64,000 nt of DNA. Source: a virus. A program made the translations under genes and the position numbers. Below are positions 35,254-43,048 of the stretch, piece by piece. The stretch is taken from IMG/VR virus record IMGVR_UViG_3300042261_001929, positions 1 through 64,000 of that record. The stretch is one strand, 5' to 3'. Numbering within the stretch: position 1 is the stretch's first letter; each line of letters starts with the position of its first letter. The notes under the pieces are model-generated. The model worked only from the letters and a program-made list of their open reading frames with translations. It was not told where the DNA came from and did not search any database.

Positions 35254-36639
35254 CTACTCTTTCATCAGTCTTTCCCTTATCTCATCAAAGGTTATGGTCC
35301 TAACGATTTTGCCATTATCGAATACGGTTTCGAGTACATCCTCACCAACAGCATTCAGTGGCACGGTCTTGTATGTACCATCAACCTTGACGAGCTTCAT
35401 CAAGCCTGCCTTAGACCTCTTTGCGCGGCTGGTAATTGGATCTTTGTATACATCTCTCCACTGACCATCCACCTTTGCAGCACAGCACTTAAAGGCGAAC
35501 TGCATCGTATCCCGATTCAATTTCTGTAACAGCGCGCCGCCCATGCCAAACGCGATATTATCAATGCTCCAACCAGCGTGCTTCATGGCACCCAATATAG
35601 CATTGATGAGATCCTTGTCTACACCATCACCTTGAATTAAGCGAACGTGCGGATCAAGCACCTTGTAACCCTTATCATTTACAGTGAAACCAAACTTTTC
35701 ACCCAAAGTTTCCAAGCAGGTCATCACAACTTCCAATGGGTTACCACTATCAGGACGAACCACGAGTGTGCCATTACGATTCATGACATCATTCTTCAAC
35801 GCGCCGCCCCAGATGTCGCGGCATGCCGCGAATATATCCCATGTATCGGACACACAAGCAATTACACCATTCGGGTACTTCTGCAACATATTTCTCATTG
35901 CATCGGTTTGGCCATCTCTGAGCCACGCGCTCATTGTGGAATGCTCAGACGCTGGAATAGAGAAGCCCGCCATCTTGGCACCATAGTATTCCCTTGCCAT
36001 CCTAAGAGCCGTCATTGTATCCGTGCCTAAGAAGCTCAGCAGGTGAGCAGAACCACCGATAGCAGCGGACTCTACAGAGGAAACACCCCTAAAGCCGAAG
36101 TCATGCAGCTTGAATGGTACACCACCCTTATCGCCGGTCTCCTCAGCATACCAGTCCATGAGCCTTCTTATCTCATAGCTCTGAGTCGCTACCGTACATG
36201 GATACCACAATTGTACAAGTATGGTCTCCAGCCAAGATGTCAGCCACGGAACTCTTGGATCAGTATTTTCGACAGTCATGAGCACATTCTGTACTGGAAT
36301 CTTGGAACCTTCAGGTACCGCTCTGATCTGTACAGGGAGAGCACCATTATATTCATCTAAGATGTACTCCCAACCCTCGCGATTGAAGACACCCTGACCC
36401 ATATGAGCTGTGACTATTTCGTCACCCTCATCAATCTTCTTCTGAGTCACAGCCTTACCAGCAAGGTACTTCTCCAGAATATACTGGAGGCCATAGAACA
36501 CCGTGTAAGGTGCCCATCTACCACTTCTTGCCTCAAAATAAGAAGCAACGAACTGAGTACCCGCTGGATAAAGCGGTGCATGGGAATGCTTATAACTGTC
36601 GGTCAAGTCCAATACAAACTCGTTGTTTTCTTTCATCAT
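35254..36639 (-). CDS. nampt: nicotinamide phosphoribosyltransferase
   Basis: 461 residues, full length for the family. Makes nicotinamide mononucleotide from nicotinamide and PRPP, the entry step of NAD+ salvage. Visible hallmarks: DSYKHSHAPLYPAGT at the start, DFGFRGVSS, the catalytic-histidine region SIPASEHSTM, the PRPP-binding RPDSGNP, and GMGGALLQKLNRDT. Start at ATGATG with GGAGTGA 7 nt upstream; this site overlaps the stop of 36646-36933. No NMN adenylyltransferase was recognised in the window. In phages NAMPT belongs to NAD+ rebuilding pathways that defeat NAD-depleting defences; here it could also offset NAD+ use by the ART-like domains. Confidence 0.95.
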   Translation of the reverse strand: MMKENNEFVLDLTDSYKHSHAPLYPAGTQFVASYFEARSGRWAPYTVFYGLQYILEKYLAGKAVTQKKIDEGDEIVTAHMGQGVFNREGWEYILDEYNGALPVQIRAVPEGSKIPVQNVLMTVENTDPRVPWLTSWLETILVQLWYPCTVATQSYEIRRLMDWYAEETGDKGGVPFKLHDFGFRGVSSVESAAIGGSAHLLSFLGTDTMTALRMAREYYGAKMAGFSIPASEHSTMSAWLRDGQTDAMRNMLQKYPNGVIACVSDTWDIFAACRDIWGGALKNDVMNRNGTLVVRPDSGNPLEVVMTCLETLGEKFGFTVNDKGYKVLDPHVRLIQGDGVDKDLINAILGAMKHAGWSIDNIAFGMGGALLQKLNRDTMQFAFKCCAAKVDGQWRDVYKDPITSRAKRSKAGLMKLVKVDGTYKTVPLNAVGEDVLETVFDNGKIVRTITFDEIRERLMKE

Positions 36640-36645
36640 TTTTTT

Positions 36646-36933
36646 TCACTCCTTTATATCATAGAACTTTTTGTATGCTGTTTTGTCTATCAATTCCAAT
36701 CGCTTAACTTTTCCGGATTCGATGTCTTTGAAGGATATACCACATCCTCCGGCATCCCCGCCTTTTACTTTTCTCCAGAGACCAATTATTGCATACTCAT
36801 TAGATCGATCTCCTTTTATAATTTCGTCGATTCTTACATAGTCAAAGTATCCATCTCTGCGAATACATTTGACAATATCGCCTATTTTGACAGCGAAAAT
36901 GCCAATCGTTGGACCGCTCAGATTCAATTCCAT
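36646..36933 (-). CDS. unknown 95-residue protein upstream of NAMPT
   Basis: A small beta-barrel-like sequence: GIFAVKIGDIVKCIRRDGYFDYVRIDEII (short parts: VKIGDIVKCI, YFDYVRIDEI), glycine-rich middle (GGDAGGCGISF). Its stop TGA forms part of the NAMPT ribosome-binding site, so the two are coupled. No family. Confidence 0.57.
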   Translation of the reverse strand: MELNLSGPTIGIFAVKIGDIVKCIRRDGYFDYVRIDEIIKGDRSNEYAIIGLWRKVKGGDAGGCGISFKDIESGKVKRLELIDKTAYKKFYDIKE

Positions 36934-36983
36934 GTATGCATCCTCATATGATATACCCCCATATAGGACAGCCTACTATTTAG

Positions 36984-37415
36984 TTATTTCGGTCGGAGAT
37001 CCAATATCATTTTTGGATCTTCAAGTGGATTGCGGCAGCGAACGGCATCGGGCTCCTTGTAATTTTCCAACGCCTTCACTATCATGGTCAATCGGTCCCT
37101 AAGTTCTGCTTCGATCTCGCGAATATCATCCTTCTCATAGTCAATCGTCTTCGCGAACTCTACATACACGAATCTCTGATCACTATAATCAGGCTTCTCA
37201 ATTTCCCAGTTAAAGAACCACTTAAATGGGCCTTTCGTCGCGCGAAATATACCTCTGTAGTCCCAATCATAATAGACGTATCTTTTCACGCTAGGCACAG
37301 CTTCCATTATGATTATATCAGTCGCGAATGACAAACTGTGGTTTCTACCATCTATATATACCTCAGATGGGTCGTCCGTGTGCGCTATTCTTCTCCTGTT
37401 GATTTCTACCTTCAT
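36984..37415 (-). CDS. unknown 143-residue protein
   Basis: N-terminal beta-rich part with VKRYVYYDWDYRGIF and PFKWFFNWEIEKPD, then a C-terminal helix (REIEAELRDRLTMIVKALENY). No motif recognised. Confidence 0.55.
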   Translation of the reverse strand: MKVEINRRRIAHTDDPSEVYIDGRNHSLSFATDIIIMEAVPSVKRYVYYDWDYRGIFRATKGPFKWFFNWEIEKPDYSDQRFVYVEFAKTIDYEKDDIREIEAELRDRLTMIVKALENYKEPDAVRCRNPLEDPKMILDLRPK

Positions 37416-37483
37416 TCCAACACCAACCCTTATTAATCCAATTTAATAATATTGTCGGGAAAAAGATCTTAATCCACTTTTTT

Positions 37484-37705
37484 TCATTTTCGAACATTCT
37501 GGTCCTTTTCCACAAGCTCACACAACTGCCTTAGCCTTAAGAGACAGTTATGTGCTTCGTTGTTTGTGATGTCTTTTCCAACACCCTCATCATGAAGATG
37601 TCCATTTGGGTCAAATTTGGCTATAAATTCCGCAAACAGTCCAACGATTATTGCATCTTTAGGCTGTACCAAAGATTTGATCTTAGCAAGCAATCCCTTT
37701 GACAT
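37484..37705 (-). CDS. unknown 73-residue helical protein
   Basis: MSKGLLAKIKSLVQPKDAII opens the protein; it ends in a helix LLRLRQLCELVEKDQN. It starts 2 nt from the end of 37708-38112, so the genes are linked. No family. Confidence 0.5.
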   Translation of the reverse strand: MSKGLLAKIKSLVQPKDAIIVGLFAEFIAKFDPNGHLHDEGVGKDITNNEAHNCLLRLRQLCELVEKDQNVRK

Positions 37706-37707
37706 TT

Positions 37708-38112
37708 TTAATCCTCCGCTATATAAATACTTGGATATCTACGCGACAGTTCTTTTTCCGCCTCACTTTCTTTCCTCATTCTTTCGTGTCCCCCAAGATT
37801 GGACCACGAACATACTCCTTTGCCAAGTCCGTCCTCATAATAGCGACTTTTTGCGGTGGCCTTGATCAATTCATCTCTAAGAATCCAGAAATTTTCTACC
37901 AGATATTTTATATCTTTGGTGACGTACATTGTCAATCCTTCTATTGAGCAATTCGGTCTTTGAAGAGATTTTGATACTGTCTCCTTAAATGTCCTAAGTT
38001 CTTCCACCTCAGAGACCGCCGCCACCGCGATTTCAAGAGCATCCCTGAGCATCGTATATTGCTCAGGTGGATAGTTTTGTCGAATTGTTTCAATAGCCTC
38101 TTTACCATCCAT
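37708..38112 (-). CDS. unknown 134-residue helical protein
   Basis: Helical with LRDALEIAVAAVSEVEELRTF near residue 20-40 and an acidic/basic C-terminus (RMRKESEAEKELSRRYP). In wording (ALEIAVAA.SEVEELR) it resembles short coiled phage proteins. No function assigned. Confidence 0.5.
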   Translation of the reverse strand: MDGKEAIETIRQNYPPEQYTMLRDALEIAVAAVSEVEELRTFKETVSKSLQRPNCSIEGLTMYVTKDIKYLVENFWILRDELIKATAKSRYYEDGLGKGVCSWSNLGGHERMRKESEAEKELSRRYPSIYIAED

Positions 38113-38118
38113 TTTTAT

Positions 38119-38289
38119 CTACCGCCTGTTTTTTTCTAGGGCAAAATTCAATATGTCTATAGTCGCCTTTTGAGAATCAATGTGTTCCAAAATTTCTGGA
38201 AGCTTCTCAACAACCCAATTAGCTTCGTTAATTGTCATGCACCTTATATTGATGCCTCTTAGTTTTTCCAATGTCTTATTATCCATCAT
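38119..38289 (-). CDS. 56-residue helical protein
   Basis: Start placed at ATGATG 38289 because GAGGTG lies 5-6 nt before it; the longer frame beginning at 38310 contains that site. KTLEKLRGINIRCMTINEAN then two helices. Overlaps nothing and lies 6 nt from the next gene. No family. Confidence 0.5.
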   Translation of the reverse strand: MMDNKTLEKLRGINIRCMTINEANWVVEKLPEILEHIDSQKATIDILNFALEKNRR

Positions 38290-38385
38290 TTTTACACCTC
38301 TCGCTACCATTGGTATTCGTTATCCTATTAATACTTTACGATTCAGACAAATACCACAGCATTTAAATAGAATAACAAAAAACAC

Positions 38386-38628
38386 ATGCACATGGACGAA
38401 AATAAACAATCCGAAATTTCACCAACAATCTTTGATGAAATGCTTGTCAGCCAACCACTTTTTGAAGAGCTATTTCCATTCGTGGCGGACTACGTACTAA
38501 CTGCGTGGAGAGAACACCCAAGAATGCCAGATAGTCTACTTGAAGAGCTGGTTATGAGAAGAATAGAAACCAATACTGAATGTATAGAGATTTATTTAAT
38601 GGATCGACTGCTTGAAGAAGAGGGATAA
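38386..38628 (+). CDS. unknown 80-residue acidic protein
   Basis: TTTAAATAG at 38362-38370 predicts a transcript starting at or near the ATG (38386, or 38392). Acidic helix protein with LFEELFPFVADYVLTAWREHP and LLEELVMRRIE. Followed after 2 nt by a membrane protein gene. No family. Confidence 0.52.
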   Translation: MHMDENKQSEISPTIFDEMLVSQPLFEELFPFVADYVLTAWREHPRMPDSLLEELVMRRIETNTECIEIYLMDRLLEEEG

Positions 38629-38630
38629 AA

Positions 38631-38831
38631 ATGGTTTTGGTTGAAGCTATAACGATAACGGTCATAATTGTCATCTATGCGTTATTACTTGTTATTCCAT
38701 TCTTTGCCATAATGGGGCTACTTGGTGACGACCTCGTATCGCTATTCATTTATTTCATTTGGGTAATATTTATAACTATATATTATTTCATGTGGTTATC
38801 AGAATCGACATATGCATATTTGCTTATATAA
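38631..38831 (+). CDS. 66-residue double-span membrane protein
   Basis: Two hydrophobic segments (ITITVIIVIYALLLVIPFF and SLFIYFIWVIFITIYYF). Co-transcribed with 38386. Small two-span proteins near viral lysis or envelope genes are common; function unknown. Confidence 0.52.
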   Translation: MVLVEAITITVIIVIYALLLVIPFFAIMGLLGDDLVSLFIYFIWVIFITIYYFMWLSESTYAYLLI

Positions 38832-38848
38832 CCTTTTTTCAACTTTTT

Positions 38849-39124
38849 TTATAAAACATTTCCCATATAACGGTACTGGTTCCCTCTTATTGTAATAGTA
38901 ACAAGGTCACCCTCGCGATAACTATCATAGACAATTCTGGGTACCTGCTCTATATCATAAAATCGGTCAGACCCAACTAATACAAAATGTAGTGTTCCAC
39001 CGTCATCCATGTACTTTTTTTCAATATAACCAGTAACAGGATGCCGATTTATGTCTCTCGGAATCACAATAAAAACTATTAGAAAAACCAGAAAAATAAC
39101 AACTAACTTACGAAATAATTTCAT
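38849..39124 (-). CDS. 91-residue membrane-anchored protein
   Basis: Start set at ATG 39124 (MKLFRKLVV), since this gives a basic cap before the membrane helix VIFLVFLIVFIVI; the frame extends 8 codons further. Soluble part begins after PRDINRHPVTGYIEKKYMDD and ends VTITIRGNQYRYMG, a beta-type domain. Resembles 540-875 in design. Overlaps the Cys-rich 39108 gene by 17 nt. Confidence 0.55.
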   Translation of the reverse strand: MKLFRKLVVIFLVFLIVFIVIPRDINRHPVTGYIEKKYMDDGGTLHFVLVGSDRFYDIEQVPRIVYDSYREGDLVTITIRGNQYRYMGNVL

Positions 39125-39293
39125 TTTCGCACTCCAAACATGCCGCAAAACACCAGTGTCGGGCGATACAATACTTACAGCATAGATCGCCCATTCGCCA
39201 GCAGGTGTTATGTTCGCGGCACTTTCCTACTTTCTCTTCCACAGATACAATAACACGCCCACTAACGGGAACAGAAAGGTCAATACTGCCCAA
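39108..39293 (-). CDS. Cys-rich, zinc-binding-like small protein (start uncertain)
   Basis: The C-terminal 40 residues carry CREHNTCW, CCKYC, CFAAC and CEN, eight cysteines plus histidines, so a compact zinc protein is likely. The true start is unclear: ATG 39293 would overlap 39227-39391 by 67 nt, while a GTG about 18 codons later gives EEKVGKC as the beginning. No family. Confidence 0.42.
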   Translation of the reverse strand: MGSIDLSVPVSGRVIVSVEEKVGKCREHNTCWRMGDLCCKYCIARHWCFAACLECENEIIS

Positions 39294-39391
39294 AACACTG
39301 CATTCATATTCCTCTTTACTGCATCAGCATACACGGCATAGGTTACAGCCAGTAATACTACAAATGATACCAGTTCTATAATTCCTGACAT
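39227..39391 (-). CDS. 54-residue two-span membrane protein
   Basis: Frame from ATG 39389-39391 to TAG 39227: SGIIELVSFVVLLAVTYAVY, a short loop ADAVKRNMN, then AVFWAVLTFLFPLVGVLLYL and a KRK end. The shape (two helices, P in the second, basic end) is like the N-terminal membrane part of phospholipase-D/cardiolipin-synthase-type proteins. Function unknown. Confidence 0.5.
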   Translation of the reverse strand: MSGIIELVSFVVLLAVTYAVYADAVKRNMNAVFWAVLTFLFPLVGVLLYLWKRK

Positions 39392-39450
39392 ATTTTATCA
39401 ATACTCCTGTTTTGCGTAAAAACAGACCAATACCTTTAAATACCAACAGG

Positions 39451-39458
39451 TATATAAG
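39451..39458 (+). promoter_or_regulatory. TATA box before the 39487 gene
   Basis: TATATAAG at 39451-39458; the expected start near 39478 is followed by AAAGGAGTGA and a TTG start at 39487. Confidence 0.6.
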
Positions 39459-39486
39459 CCTTTCTATTAAAAAAGGAGTGATTCAT

Positions 39487-39642
39487 TTGGGAAAAAGATG
39501 TGAAATATGTAACCGGTATCATGCAGATCCAATGCCACCGGTATGTACAAAATGTGGAAACCATTTTGGGGTTACCGTTATTCTCAGGTTGCACCTCACC
39601 GGACCACATTATGTAGAATTTCTTAACAGATGGGGTATATAA
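39487..39642 (+). CDS. 51-residue zinc-ribbon protein, TTG start
   Basis: GGAGTGA at about 39474-39480 is 6-7 nt before a TTG at 39487, which gives MGKRCEICNRYHADPMPPVC-TKCG (read as two CxxC pairs, CEIC and CTKC, with a His between). A longer ATG frame at 39412 lies upstream of the TATA box and is rejected. Single zinc ribbon, ending in LNRWGI. The next gene starts immediately after its stop. Confidence 0.58.
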   Translation: MGKRCEICNRYHADPMPPVCTKCGNHFGVTVILRLHLTGPHYVEFLNRWGI

Positions 39643-39990
39643 ATGGCTGATAATGATTTTTCAATGACATTCCCGTTGCTTCTGATATTTATACTTTCGG
39701 CTTATGGTGTCCTAACTCTATCAATGATTTCATATGATAGTAGTCACATTCAAAAATACACTGTTGAAATAAAAACAACAGTGAACCCTACACAGACAAC
39801 CGACTTAGGCAACACTATATTTACAGTTACCAATATCGACAAACCCGAATATATTGTTTATGCTATCTGTTCTTCTGCGGAGCTAACTCTCTCCAATCCC
39901 ACAGAAAGTGAGCGCAGATGGGTAGAAACATTAAAAATTGGTGATCGTATAAGACTAAATTCTACAACACAGTCTTGGGAGACAGTATGA
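39643..39990 (+). CDS. 115-residue membrane-anchored protein
   Basis: N-terminal hydrophobic segment (FPLLLIFILSAYGVLTLSM), then a beta-rich outside domain with TTVNPTQTTDLGNTIF and a final KIGDRIRLNSTTQSWE strand. Fits the design of 38849 and 540: anchor plus small OB/SH3-like domain. Starts directly after the previous stop; its own stop overlaps the next ATG. Confidence 0.55.
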   Translation: MADNDFSMTFPLLLIFILSAYGVLTLSMISYDSSHIQKYTVEIKTTVNPTQTTDLGNTIFTVTNIDKPEYIVYAICSSAELTLSNPTESERRWVETLKIGDRIRLNSTTQSWETV

Positions 39991-40187
39991 AAAACAAAAT
40001 ACCTTTTTTACTTAAAGCCCTTGTAATATGGATACTTGCAGCATATTGTACGTCACTATTCTCCGATTTCTCATTCCAAGAGATATTTGTAAAGGTAGGT
40101 TTCGTGATGTTGGCAATTGTTATTGAAATTATCATAATAATATCCACATTGATTTACGGAACACGCCACCACAAATACGAAGAGTAA
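39987..40187 (+). CDS. 66-residue two-span membrane protein
   Basis: ATG 39987 overlaps the TGA of 39643-39990 (ATGA). Two hydrophobic helices (FLLKALVIWILAAYCTSLF; VGFVMLAIVIEIIIIISTL). Last gene of a three-gene plus-strand unit. Function unknown. Confidence 0.5.
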   Translation: MKNKIPFLLKALVIWILAAYCTSLFSDFSFQEIFVKVGFVMLAIVIEIIIIISTLIYGTRHHKYEE

Positions 40188-40239
40188 TGCGGGGCTATAC
40201 TAATATATCAAACCTACAATATACTTTAAAAAATAAAAA

Positions 40240-40377
40240 TCAGTGATCCTTTTTTATTTTTTGCTCTTCAATTTCGATATCACCAATTGTTGAGACAATG
40301 ATATCCAGTTCTGAATGGTCCCTAATTTCACCACCATCCAGTTCAATATTTTTTAAATCAAATCCTCTCTTACTCAT
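40240..40377 (-). CDS. 45-residue acidic protein downstream of aRF1
   Basis: ATG 40375-40377 follows the TAA of the release-factor gene by 2 nt. Sequence MSKRGFDLKNIELDGGEIRD then SELDIIVSTIGDIEIEEQK, ending KIKKDH: acidic middle with basic ends. Its place makes it co-translated with aRF1. No family. Confidence 0.5.
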   Translation of the reverse strand: MSKRGFDLKNIELDGGEIRDHSELDIIVSTIGDIEIEEQKIKKDH

Positions 40378-40379
40378 AT

Positions 40380-41403
40380 TTAGTACCTCAACAGCGCACC
40401 GATTCCACCAAAAATTTTCTCTAATTGAGCGCCTTCCTCAAAACCAGAGTCGATGTACTCTATTTTTGTACCATAGGCAACAGATTCGTTTTCTAATCCT
40501 TTATCTACATTTGATAACAAAAGCGTGTCAACTTTTCCATTTCTCAGCTCTTCCAAGACATTTTTCCCATAAGAAACGCGATCATCATTAGCTAGCCGTC
40601 TGAAAAACGTGCTCATAAGCTTCCTTTGTTTAACTAGCTCTGATTCAGCAAGCAACTCTCCAGCATTACCAATAGTCTCTTTAATGCCCTGAACACCAAC
40701 ATAACCGGTATCAATAACACCAAGAATCTTCTTGCGCAGCTCGTGATGTAAGTATTCACCAAGATAAAACTCATTCTTAGTAAGTCCAGGACCACTGATT
40801 ATAATACCAGCAAGATCCTCATCCAAAAGAACTTTATCAATTTTTTCCGCAGAGGATTTATACCACGCGATGATAGCAAGATCCCTATTTTTATCAAATC
40901 TCCTTTGGGACTGTCCACCCCTATCTTGTTTTGATGGAACAATGCTATCTTCATGCAATTTGGTCTCTACATGAACACCTTGTAAAATCGCGAGGTCCAT
41001 TTCGTGCAAATCAATGCATACAATAGCATATTTTACACCCTTGTCAATCATGCTATCAATTGGAGAAAAATCAAACTTGCTTCCGCATCGATAAATTATA
41101 CTCGATAATGGCTTTGGAACCTCAATAATTTCCGATATCCAACCATCAGATGTAGGCCCAACAAATATAACCACGTCTCCAGAGGCCATTTTTAGCCTCT
41201 CTAAGGCACTTTTTATTCCGGATGTAACAGAGTTCCTAGTGACCCTAGATTTTATGTTTGAAGCCTTACCAAGCTCATCTCTGAGCATCCCAGATGCTTC
41301 GGGAACCTTTCCATTAGGTACGTATAGGCTGATCAGTTCTGTGCCCGACCCCTTCAAATTTCGCAGTCCGTCAAAGACAGTATTTCTTAGTTTCTGATAT
41401 CAT
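40380..41403 (-). CDS. prf1: archaeal-type class I peptide chain release factor, probable +1 frameshift
   Basis: Recognises stop codons and triggers peptide release. Domain 1: GTELISLYVP, NIKS (residues 49-52 of the joined product) and YRCGSKF, matching the YxCxxxF stop-decoding motif. Domain 2: RGGQS (GGQ at 162-164). Domain 3 ends GFEEGAQLEKIFGGIGALLRY (read as EEGAQL and FGGIGALLRY), as in Methanosarcina aRF1, but the zinc mini-domain between about 'LLLSNVDKG' and 'IEYIDSG' is missing, so the product is 340 residues instead of about 415. ATG 41401-41403 has GAGGTG 6 nt upstream and gives MISETKKYCL, then TGA; homology (DGLRNLKGSGTEL, compare LESLRDKKGRSTEL) continues in the +1 frame from 41372. 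Without slippage only ten codons are made. A TTG at 41357 could start an N-truncated form but has no ribosome site. Confidence 0.88.
41370..41376 (-). other. CTT TGA C slip site (+1 ribosomal frameshift)
   Basis: Read on the minus strand the codons are TAC TGT CTT TGA C. Decoding CTT, skipping one T and reading GAC joins the ten-codon start frame to the release-factor frame. CUU-UGA-C is the known heptamer of the bacterial prfB (RF2) autoregulatory frameshift. No internal Shine-Dalgarno of the RF2 type is seen just upstream. Confidence 0.75.
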
Positions 41404-41506
41404 TACACACACCTCTGTTGTCGATTATTATCTCAAGTCCGTCTAAACTATTTGATCCATTTTTATATGGAATCCGAATATCCTTGATAAATGATGATCC
41501 AAACAT
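41387..41506 (-). CDS. 39-residue ORF overlapping the aRF1 start
   Basis: ATG 41504-41506 to TAA 41387: MFGSSFIKDIRIPYKNGSNS then LDGLEIIIDNRGVCNDIRN. It contains the aRF1 Shine-Dalgarno and runs 17 nt past the aRF1 ATG. It may be a true small gene that is translationally coupled to aRF1, adding another control level, or a chance frame. No family. Confidence 0.4.
   Translation of the reverse strand: MFGSSFIKDIRIPYKNGSNSLDGLEIIIDNRGVCNDIRN
41410..41415 (-). promoter_or_regulatory. Shine-Dalgarno that fixes the aRF1 start
   Basis: GAGGTG on the minus strand, complementary to the archaeal 16S end, with 6 nt to the ATG at 41401-41403. It decides the start upstream of the frameshift site. Confidence 0.8.
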
Positions 41507-41546
41507 ATTATCCTCTAAAAATATGTACAGCCATTCTTAGGCTGCA

Positions 41547-41993
41547 TTACTCATCTATTGTTGTACTTTGCTGGCTACTGGTGCCCGCGTCCGCCTTCAC
41601 TTTTGCTGCAATGAGTCCCATAAAAATTGGTAGACGTTGATTGATGCTGTCTAGTGATTTAGCATCCTTACAATAGTTCGTCATGGATACAAATCCAACC
41701 AATGTATATTCCATGATAACGTTCTCATCCCCATCACAGACAGCAATTTTAATCTTATTTGTGTCGGCAGGCTTTATCAAGTAGATAAAGTACGTTATGT
41801 TCTTTTCAACAATGCTGAATACTGATGTAGTATCCATAAAACTTATCCCAATTGGGACGACTTTTTCCCAACGCTCTACAGAGTTCACTAAACGACTTAG
41901 TGATACTTCTCTTTCGCTTTGATCAGTGTTAAACATAGCCGAATCCTCAGCTTCTCGCACTTCAGCCAATATCTTTTCAGTGTCTTCTATCAT
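41547..41993 (-). CDS. unknown 148-residue protein
   Basis: N-terminal acidic helix (EKILAEVREAEDSAMFN), then a beta-rich domain with VVPIGISFMDTTSVF, KNITYFIYLI and EYTLVGFVSM, low-complexity end (GTSSQQSTTIDE). ATGA overlap with the upstream gene. No family. Confidence 0.55.
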   Translation of the reverse strand: MIEDTEKILAEVREAEDSAMFNTDQSEREVSLSRLVNSVERWEKVVPIGISFMDTTSVFSIVEKNITYFIYLIKPADTNKIKIAVCDGDENVIMEYTLVGFVSMTNYCKDAKSLDSINQRLPIFMGLIAAKVKADAGTSSQQSTTIDE

Positions 41994-42301
41994 ATATATT
42001 GCTCCATAAATCTGGATCTGATTTTTTGAATATCATCAAGAACATGCTCTTCGGCATATTTCTTTACCGCTGCTTTATATCTAGCTTTGTCCTCTTCATC
42101 ATCACGATAATATCCCCGGATGTCATTGTTCTTGGTGTAATAGGCATACAACAATTTTGCATAGGCCCTTTCTATATATTCCAACATGTCAGCCATGTCG
42201 TCCGCTACGTCAGGAAGCTCACAGCGATATCCCTCACCACACGCTCCCTCGAATCCGAGGGATCTTGCCTCTTTTACCAGAGGATTTTCCGGAATTTCCA
42301 T
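41990..42301 (-). CDS. unknown 103-residue protein
   Basis: Begins MEIPENPLVKEARSLGFEGA and carries CGEGYRCELPDVADDMADML (two short parts), then helices. The LGFEGACGEGYRC wording looks like a compact Cys-containing fold, maybe metal-binding. Lies 4 nt downstream of the glycosylase gene. Confidence 0.55.
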   Translation of the reverse strand: MEIPENPLVKEARSLGFEGACGEGYRCELPDVADDMADMLEYIERAYAKLLYAYYTKNNDIRGYYRDDEEDKARYKAAVKKYAEEHVLDDIQKIRSRFMEQYI

Positions 42302-42305
42302 ATAC

Positions 42306-42848
42306 CTAACATGCCTCCATTTTGTTTATTATATCAAATCCCTTTATGTATTCATCCCGCATTTTATTTCCATTTCTTAATATGTATGCTGGATGGTACA
42401 TTGGAATACAGTCTATTCCTGCCCATTTAAATACTTTTCCATTTGCAAGAGATATCCTTTCAGTGGGAAAGAAGTACTTAAGGGCGATTGCGCCCAGCAA
42501 AACGATACGCTTGGGCTTCATCTCAGATATCTGATTCAATAACCACATTTCACATGTTTGTATTTCTTCATGTGTGGGTGCGCGATTGTCTGGCGGATGG
42601 CATTTAACCATATTAGTAATAATATAATTATCAATATTATTTTTTTCCAAGCATTCATCAAGGAGCTTCCCACTCCTCCCGCAAAAAGGAATGCCCTGCT
42701 TCATCTCCTCAAATCCAGGGGCCTCACCAATGATCATAATATAAGGTGATCCCTTCCCTCGCGACACAACCACTTTTCCATTTTCTTTATCACGATTTCC
42801 CGACAAACTACAGTATCGGCAAGCCTGAATCATCTCCGTTAAATTCAT
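42306..42848 (-). CDS. udg: uracil-DNA glycosylase, family 4
   Basis: 180 residues from ATG 42848 (a longer frame exists but adds non-family sequence). Removes uracil from DNA. Seen: CRYC and later cysteines in NMVKCHPPDN and QTCEMWL for the 4Fe-4S cluster, catalytic motif GEAPGFEEMKQGIPFCGRSGK (given as GEAPG...PF.GRSGK), and IPMYHPAYILRN (motif with catalytic His). All ligands present. It could protect AT-rich viral DNA or counter cytosine deamination; dCMP deaminase is also encoded (55700). Overlaps the next membrane gene by 4 nt. Confidence 0.9.
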   Translation of the reverse strand: MNLTEMIQACRYCSLSGNRDKENGKVVVSRGKGSPYIMIIGEAPGFEEMKQGIPFCGRSGKLLDECLEKNNIDNYIITNMVKCHPPDNRAPTHEEIQTCEMWLLNQISEMKPKRIVLLGAIALKYFFPTERISLANGKVFKWAGIDCIPMYHPAYILRNGNKMRDEYIKGFDIINKMEAC

Positions 42849-43042
42849 GAGAAACCCACTACAGACGTTGATATAAAATATCCAGATATTGCCCCACCAT
42901 AATACAATATCGTAAAATATGTATCGCTCTTGTTTCCGGTATGCCTGTCGATCAAATGACCCCCAAGCCCACCAATAAAAGCACATCCCAATATAATAAC
43001 AAACATTGATACTAATCGACCAATCGTCTCATATCCATTCAT
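42845..43042 (-). CDS. two-span membrane protein, paralogue 1
   Basis: 65 residues from ATG 43042, 6 nt after GAGGTGA. Pattern FVIILGCAFIGGLGGHLID, charged loop RHTGNKSDTY, then ILYYGGAISGYFI. The glycine-rich first helix ending in ID and second helix with GGAI.G is shared with 43049-43282 and 43279-43479, so the three genes are tandem duplicates. Holin-like in shape, not proven. Confidence 0.58.
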   Translation of the reverse strand: MNGYETIGRLVSMFVIILGCAFIGGLGGHLIDRHTGNKSDTYFTILYYGGAISGYFISTSVVGFS

Positions 43043-43048
43043 ACACAT

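Noticed and set aside
40380-41357. aRF1 read as a simple gene starting with TTG at 41357
   Set aside because: No ribosome-binding site precedes it and five further residues of conserved aRF1 sequence (DGLRN) lie upstream in frame; the strong GAGGTG plus ATG at 41403 and the CTT TGA C junction explain the sequence better. Kept only as an alternative start.
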